Assembly (NCBI RefSeq): GCF_001507435.1
Contig: NZ_LMWH01000004.1
Coordinates: 62,001-126,000, forward strand
From: Streptomyces sp. NRRL F-5122
Lineage (GTDB): Bacteria > Actinomycetota > Actinomycetes > Streptomycetales > Streptomycetaceae
Length of the DNA stretch: 64,000 bases
Reading direction: 5' to 3'
The notes under the pieces were generated by a model that saw only the letters and a program-made list of their open reading frames with translations, was not told where the DNA came from and did no database searches. How positions within the stretch are numbered: position 1 is the stretch's first letter; each line of letters begins with the position of its first letter. Both the position numbers and the translations under genes were made by a program. Of this stretch, positions 60,049-64,000 are shown piece by piece.

Positions 60049-61379
60049 TCGGCCCTCAGTCGCAGCGCGTGCTCGTTCGTACGGACGTCGTAGCGCATCA
60101 GGCCGGGAAGACACAGAGCCAGCAGGGCGACCGCGCCCGTGCACAGCAGGCCGCCCGACCAGACCGACATGCGCACACCTCGCCACGCGGCCATGCCACC
60201 GGCGCGGACCTGGCCCAGCTGCGGGCCCACCGAATACGAGAGCAGTTCGATGCCGGCCAGGCGGCCGCGCAGCTCGTCGGGGATCGTCTGGTTCCACATC
60301 GCTCCCCGGAAGATCCCGCTGACCATGTCGAAACCGCCCGCGAGCGCCAGGAAGAGCAGCACCAGCCAGACGTTCCGCACGAGGCCCGCCGCCGCGATCG
60401 CGAGCCCCCAGCCGGCCGCCGCGAGGACCACCATCCGGCCGTGCCGGTGGATCCGCGACGTCCAGCCGCCGGTCAGCGACACCAGCAGCGATCCGGCCGG
60501 CACGGCGGCGTACATCAGCCCGAGCGACCACTCGGCCCGCAGTTCGTCCGCGAGGAACGGCAGCACCGCCAGCGGCATCGCGAAGAACATCGCGGCGAGG
60601 TCGATGACGTACGTCCCGAGGAGTTCCTTGCGGTTCCACGCATAGCGCGCGCCCTGCGCGATCGACCGAAGCGAGGGTTTCGCCGCCTCGTGGGCGGCGG
60701 GTGACGCGGCCAGCCGCAGGCACAGGACGACGGAGACCACGAAGGTCAGGACGTCGGCCCCGTACGCCGCGCCGAGTCCGGCGAAGGCGACCACCACACC
60801 CGCCAGCGCCGGGCCCGCGACCCCGCCGACCGTCCAGCGCAGCGAATTGAGCGAGGCGGCGGCCGGGAGGTGCTCGTGCGCCACGATCCGCGGGATGAGC
60901 GAGTCCAGTGCCGGCCGCTGGAGGGCGCCGAGGGCGGAGGCGAGGGCGGCGACGAGGTACAGCGGCCAGACGGCGGGCCGCGGCAGCAGCGCGTTCACCA
61001 GCAGCACCGCGGACAGCAGCCCCTGCCCCGCCTCGGTGGACAGGATCAGCTTCCGTTTGTCGTGGGCGTCCGCGAGTGCGCCGCCGTACAGACCGAAGAC
61101 GATCAGCGGCACGAGCTCCACGGCGCCGATCGCGCCCACGGCCGCCGCCGAGCCGGTGAGGTCCTTCACCTGCACCGGCACCGCGACGAAGGTGAGGAAG
61201 GTGCCGAAGTTGCTGATCAGACCGGACAGCCACAGCCTGCGGAAGTCCGCCGACGCGTGCCACGGCGCGAGATCGGGGAGCAGGGAGCGGGACTTCGGGG
61301 AGCGGCGGGCCGAGGGGCCGGTGGTCGCGTCCTCGGCCGCCGTGGGTGGTGCGGGGGGAGCCTGGGTGTCGTCGGTCAC
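60027..61379 (-). CDS. MFS transporter (EntS/MFS_3-like)
   Basis: 450 residues, 12 helices. [26 protein letters not shown] and [18 protein letters not shown] (motif A) match the MFS_3/enterobactin-exporter-like branch; [21 protein letters not shown] is the second-half motif A loop. It begins GTG 61379. It is a possible siderophore or small-molecule exporter; the iron theme nearby is suggestive but no siderophore genes are present. Confidence 0.9.
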   Translation of the reverse strand: MTDDTQAPPAPPTAAEDATTGPSARRSPKSRSLLPDLAPWHASADFRRLWLSGLISNFGTFLTFVAVPVQVKDLTGSAAAVGAIGAVELVPLIVFGLYGGALADAHDKRKLILSTEAGQGLLSAVLLVNALLPRPAVWPLYLVAALASALGALQRPALDSLIPRIVAHEHLPAAASLNSLRWTVGGVAGPALAGVVVAFAGLGAAYGADVLTFVVSVVLCLRLAASPAAHEAAKPSLRSIAQGARYAWNRKELLGTYVIDLAAMFFAMPLAVLPFLADELRAEWSLGLMYAAVPAGSLLVSLTGGWTSRIHRHGRMVVLAAAGWGLAIAAAGLVRNVWLVLLFLALAGGFDMVSGIFRGAMWNQTIPDELRGRLAGIELLSYSVGPQLGQVRAGGMAAWRGVRMSVWSGGLLCTGAVALLALCLPGLMRYDVRTNEHALRLRAERTGTAG

Positions 61380-61432
61380 GACGGGTCATGCTCAGCGGAC
61401 CCGGCACCCGGGGCAACCGGTTTTCCCGGCGA

Positions 61433-62035
61433 TCACCATCGCGGTGGCGGGGGAGACGTCAGCTGATCGGCCAGGCGGGACAGGCGGTCGCGCAGACGCC
61501 GGCGGCCGCGGGGGGCCGGCAGCGAGTTCTCCCCGGCCGCGGCGCTCACCAGGTGCTGCACCGTGTCCAGGTCGAGGTCCGTGTGCTGCGGCACCGTCAG
61601 CGACTCGTGCGCCATGGCCGCGAGGTCGCGGTCCCCGGTGTCCAGCGCAAGGACCGTCGCCCCGGCCCGCCGTGCGTCGTGGACCCGCTCCAGAAGCCCG
61701 GCTCCCGCGGCGGCGGGCGACACCACCAGCAGCGTCTCCCCGCGCCGTGCCGCCGACAGCCGTCCGGGTCCGACGGCCAGATGCGCCGGATCCGTGGCCC
61801 GCGCGGAGTGCCGTACCAGTGTCGGGGACAGCTCCGGTGTGCCCGACCAGGCCGCCTCGTCGACCAGATGGGCCGCCAGATGCCAGGGCTCGTACTCCTC
61901 GGTGCCCACGAGCAGCAGCCCGCCCCCGTACGACACCACGGATCCGCGCAGGGCTCCCGCGAACTGCCGCGTGGCTTCCGGCCACTCGGTCCCGGCGAGC
62001 ACTTCCCGCAGCAACGCGACCCGTACGGCGTCCAT
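61433..62035 (-). CDS. SIS-domain-like hypothetical protein
   Basis: 200 residues. The second half, TLLVVSPAAAGAGLLERVHDARRAGATVLALDTGDRDLAAMAHE, follows the beta-alpha rhythm of sugar-isomerase (SIS) domains, and the N-terminal GALRGSVVSYGGGLLLVG is compatible with the same fold. No clear catalytic residue is seen. ATG 62035 is the natural start. It is divergent from a sialidase gene, so a phospho-sugar-sensing role is a guess. Confidence 0.75.
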   Translation of the reverse strand: MDAVRVALLREVLAGTEWPEATRQFAGALRGSVVSYGGGLLLVGTEEYEPWHLAAHLVDEAAWSGTPELSPTLVRHSARATDPAHLAVGPGRLSAARRGETLLVVSPAAAGAGLLERVHDARRAGATVLALDTGDRDLAAMAHESLTVPQHTDLDLDTVQHLVSAAAGENSLPAPRGRRRLRDRLSRLADQLTSPPPPRW

Positions 62036-62169
62036 ACGGAAGCATCCTGCCGCAACCGGCGACTCGTGACCCGGAGTTCACTCCGAATTCGCCCGACCCG
62101 GGCAGGGAGCCCAGCCGTCGGGCACACAGCCCGATGGACGAACCGCGACAAACCGGCCGAGGAGCCTCC

Positions 62170-63243
62170 ATGACCGAAGCCTCCGTTCCCTTCCACGCGG
62201 GCAGCGAGGGCTACGCCAGTTACCGGGTCCCCGCCGTCGTCACCACGGTGACCGGCACCCTTCTCGCGTTCTGCGAGGGACGGGTGGACTCCGCCGCCGA
62301 CCACGGGCACATCGACATCGTGCTGCGGCGGTCCACGGACGGCGGCCGCACCTGGGGCCCGCTGTCCACCGTCGCCCGCAACGGCTCCGGCCTCGCGGGC
62401 AACCCCGCCCCGGTCGTCCTGGACACCGGTCGCGTCCTGCTGGTCCACGTCCGCGCGGCCGGCACGGCGACCGAGGACGCCATCATGCGCGGACGGGTGG
62501 GCCCCGAGGACGGGCGCCGCGTCTGGGTGCAGCACAGCGACGACGACGGGCTCGGCTGGTCCGCGCCGCGCGAGATCACCGCTCAGGTGAAGAGGGAGGA
62601 CTGGCGGTGGTACGCCACCACCCCCGGCCACGGCCTCCAGCTGGGCACCGGCCGGATCGTCGTCCCCGGCAACCACAGCCTCCCGCCCGCGGGCACCGAC
62701 ACCGGCACCGAGCCGAAGTACTACACGGGCCACTGCCTGCTCAGCGACGACCGCGGCGAGAACTGGTACCTCGGCTACGTCGACGAGAACACGGACGGCT
62801 ACATCAACGTCAACGAGACGTCCGCCGCCGAACTCCCCGACGGACGCGTCTACTTCAACACCCGCACCGACTCCCGGTCGCCCGGCCACCGCGCCGACGC
62901 CCACTCGGAGGACGGCGGCCGGACCCTGGTCAGGCCCTTCCGCCCGCAGGCCGGGCTCGTCACCCCCGTCTGCCAGGGCAGCGTCCTCCAGCTCCGCGAC
63001 CCCGACCTGCTGCTCTTCGCCGGCCCCGCGGACCCCGCCGCCCGGGCCCTGATGACCGTGCGCGTTTCCACCGACGCCGGCGTCACCTGGCGGCCCGCGT
63101 ACACCGTCGACGGGCTGCCGGCCGGCTACTGCGACCTCGTCCGCGTCGACGCCGACACCGTCGGCCTGCTCTACGAGACGGGCGACTTCGGCGCGTACGA
63201 GACGATCACCTTCCGCCGCGTCCCGGTGGCCGCTCTCGCCTGA
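62170..63243 (+). CDS. Sialidase / neuraminidase-like enzyme (GH33-type), no signal peptide
   Basis: 357 residues. YRVPAVVTTVTGTLLAFCEGR is the FRIP-like start of six-bladed sialidases with Arg and Asp. Five Asp-box-like repeats are readable: STDGGRTW, SDDDGLGW, SDDRGENW, SEDGGRTL and STDAGVTW. Glu and Tyr candidates lie in GYINVNETSAAEL and VGLLYETGDFGAYETI. No signal sequence is visible, so it would act inside the cell unless exported otherwise. Predicted exo-alpha-sialidase; other glycan specificities are possible. Confidence 0.88.
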   Translation: MTEASVPFHAGSEGYASYRVPAVVTTVTGTLLAFCEGRVDSAADHGHIDIVLRRSTDGGRTWGPLSTVARNGSGLAGNPAPVVLDTGRVLLVHVRAAGTATEDAIMRGRVGPEDGRRVWVQHSDDDGLGWSAPREITAQVKREDWRWYATTPGHGLQLGTGRIVVPGNHSLPPAGTDTGTEPKYYTGHCLLSDDRGENWYLGYVDENTDGYINVNETSAAELPDGRVYFNTRTDSRSPGHRADAHSEDGGRTLVRPFRPQAGLVTPVCQGSVLQLRDPDLLLFAGPADPAARALMTVRVSTDAGVTWRPAYTVDGLPAGYCDLVRVDADTVGLLYETGDFGAYETITFRRVPVAALA

Positions 63244-63280
63244 GCGGCGGGTGGGGCGGCGGCGCACGTAGAGTCGGCCC

Positions 63281-63985
63281 ATGACCTCTACCGACAGTGC
63301 AGCCAAGGCCCCCGCCAAGGACCCCTGGGACCTTCCCGACGTCTCCGGGCTCGTCGTCGGCGTGCTCGGCGGGACCGGGCCGCAGGGCAAGGGCCTCGCC
63401 TACCGGCTCGCCAGGGCCGGCCAGCAGGTGATCATCGGCTCGCGTGCCGAGGAGCGCGCGCAGGCCGCCGCCGAGGAGATCGGCCACGGCGTCGAGGGCG
63501 CCGACAACGCCGAGGCATCCCGGCGCAGCGATATCGTGATCGTCGCCGTGCCCTGGGAGGGCCACGGGAAGACGCTCGAGTCCCTGCGCGAGGTGCTGGC
63601 AGGCAAGCTCGTCGTCGACTGCGTCAACCCGCTCGGCTTCGACAAGAAGGGCGCGTACGCGCTCAAGCCGGAGGAGGGCAGCGCCGCCGAGCAGGCCGCC
63701 GCGCTGCTGCCGGACTCGCGGGTCACCGCCGCCTTCCACCATCTGTCCGCCGTGCTCCTGGAGGACCCCGAGGTCGAGCAGATCGACACCGACGTCATGG
63801 TCCTCGGCGAGGAGCGCGCCGATGTGGAGATCGTCCAGGCCCTCGCCGGACGCATCCCCGGCATGCGCGGGATCTTCGCGGGCCGGCTGCGCAACGCCCA
63901 CCAGGTCGAGGCCCTGGTGGCGAACCTGATCTCCGTCAACCGGCGGTACAAGGCGCACGCGGGCCTGAGGGTGACCGACGTGTAG
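63281..63985 (+). CDS. npdG: F420:NADPH oxidoreductase (Fno)
   Basis: 234 residues. The NADP-binding GGTGPQGKGLAYRLA and SRAEER are typical of Fno, with VIVAVPWEGHGKTL, VDCVNPLGFDKKGAYAL and AFHHLSAVLLEDPEVEQIDTD forming the F420 pocket. It passes hydride between NADPH and coenzyme F420, supplying reduced F420 to LLM-class enzymes such as the one at 6497-7507. ATG 63281 lies 6 bases after TAGAGT with no ribosome site, so it is probably leaderless. The gene is complete; only 15 bases follow. Confidence 0.94.
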   Translation: MTSTDSAAKAPAKDPWDLPDVSGLVVGVLGGTGPQGKGLAYRLARAGQQVIIGSRAEERAQAAAEEIGHGVEGADNAEASRRSDIVIVAVPWEGHGKTLESLREVLAGKLVVDCVNPLGFDKKGAYALKPEEGSAAEQAAALLPDSRVTAAFHHLSAVLLEDPEVEQIDTDVMVLGEERADVEIVQALAGRIPGMRGIFAGRLRNAHQVEALVANLISVNRRYKAHAGLRVTDV

Positions 63986-64000
63986 CCGGCGCAGGGGCAT

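Overview
The window is high-GC chromosomal DNA from a Streptomyces. This is inferred from GC-rich codon third positions, frequent GTG starts, actinobacterial families (KstR-type TetR, MmyB-like XRE regulator, LLM/F420 enzymes, F420:NADPH oxidoreductase), an actinobacterial type A RNase P RNA, and many paired GC-rich hairpin terminators. No tRNA, rRNA, CRISPR array, insertion sequence, prophage or large biosynthetic cluster is visible. Most of the region reads as core or near-core chromosome with one compact accessory-looking block.

Layout. 1-5.4 kb: the end of an aldehyde dehydrogenase and a 3Fe-4S ferredoxin, then a KstR-like TetR repressor, divergent from a glycosyltransferase / methyltransferase / terpenoid-cyclase-fold operon. 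5.4-18 kb: small membrane and secreted proteins, an LLM oxidoreductase, an amidase, two divergent drug exporters, and an ABC transporter / two-component set. 18-21 kb: a MaoC hydratase, Zn alcohol dehydrogenase and Hsd4A-type SDR operon. 21-33.3 kb: an exporter, a 56-residue protein too short for routine calling, Nif3 / zinc-ribbon / RNase H-phosphatase, Eda, YaaA, MerR, Uma2, AraC with EamA, and rnpB. 33.7-39 kb: an accessory-looking block of two alpha/beta hydrolases, an XRE-NB-ARC-TPR regulator and an AraC regulator whose 5' part is unusually AT-rich. 39-50.6 kb: household and hypothetical genes, including an Rsm22-type methyltransferase and a Prim-Pol protein. 50.6-55 kb: an EfeUOB iron-uptake operon ending in an extra lipoprotein. 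55-64 kb: PhzF-like protein, SDR/MmyB pair, heme oxygenase, Map, exporter, SIS-like protein, sialidase and Fno.

How the parts connect. Two perfect matches to the KstR operator pattern TNNAACNNGTTNNA lie 16 kb apart. One overlaps the -35 of the glycosyltransferase operon. The other sits just past the predicted start point of the MaoC/ADH/SDR operon, which also carries a 16-bp terminator-like hairpin in its leader. With the KstR-like gene and the ALDH/ferredoxin pair, this suggests a local regulon joining acyl-CoA/steroid-type catabolism to an uncharacterised glycosylation/methylation/cyclase-fold operon. That is the most interesting system in the window. Iron acquisition (EfeUOB with tandem iron boxes) and heme oxygenase are a second metabolic theme. 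Two genes appear to begin with CTG inside CTGA stop/start overlaps, and the EamA reading frame runs about 90 bases into rnpB. Functions are assigned by recognised motifs only; no database search was possible.
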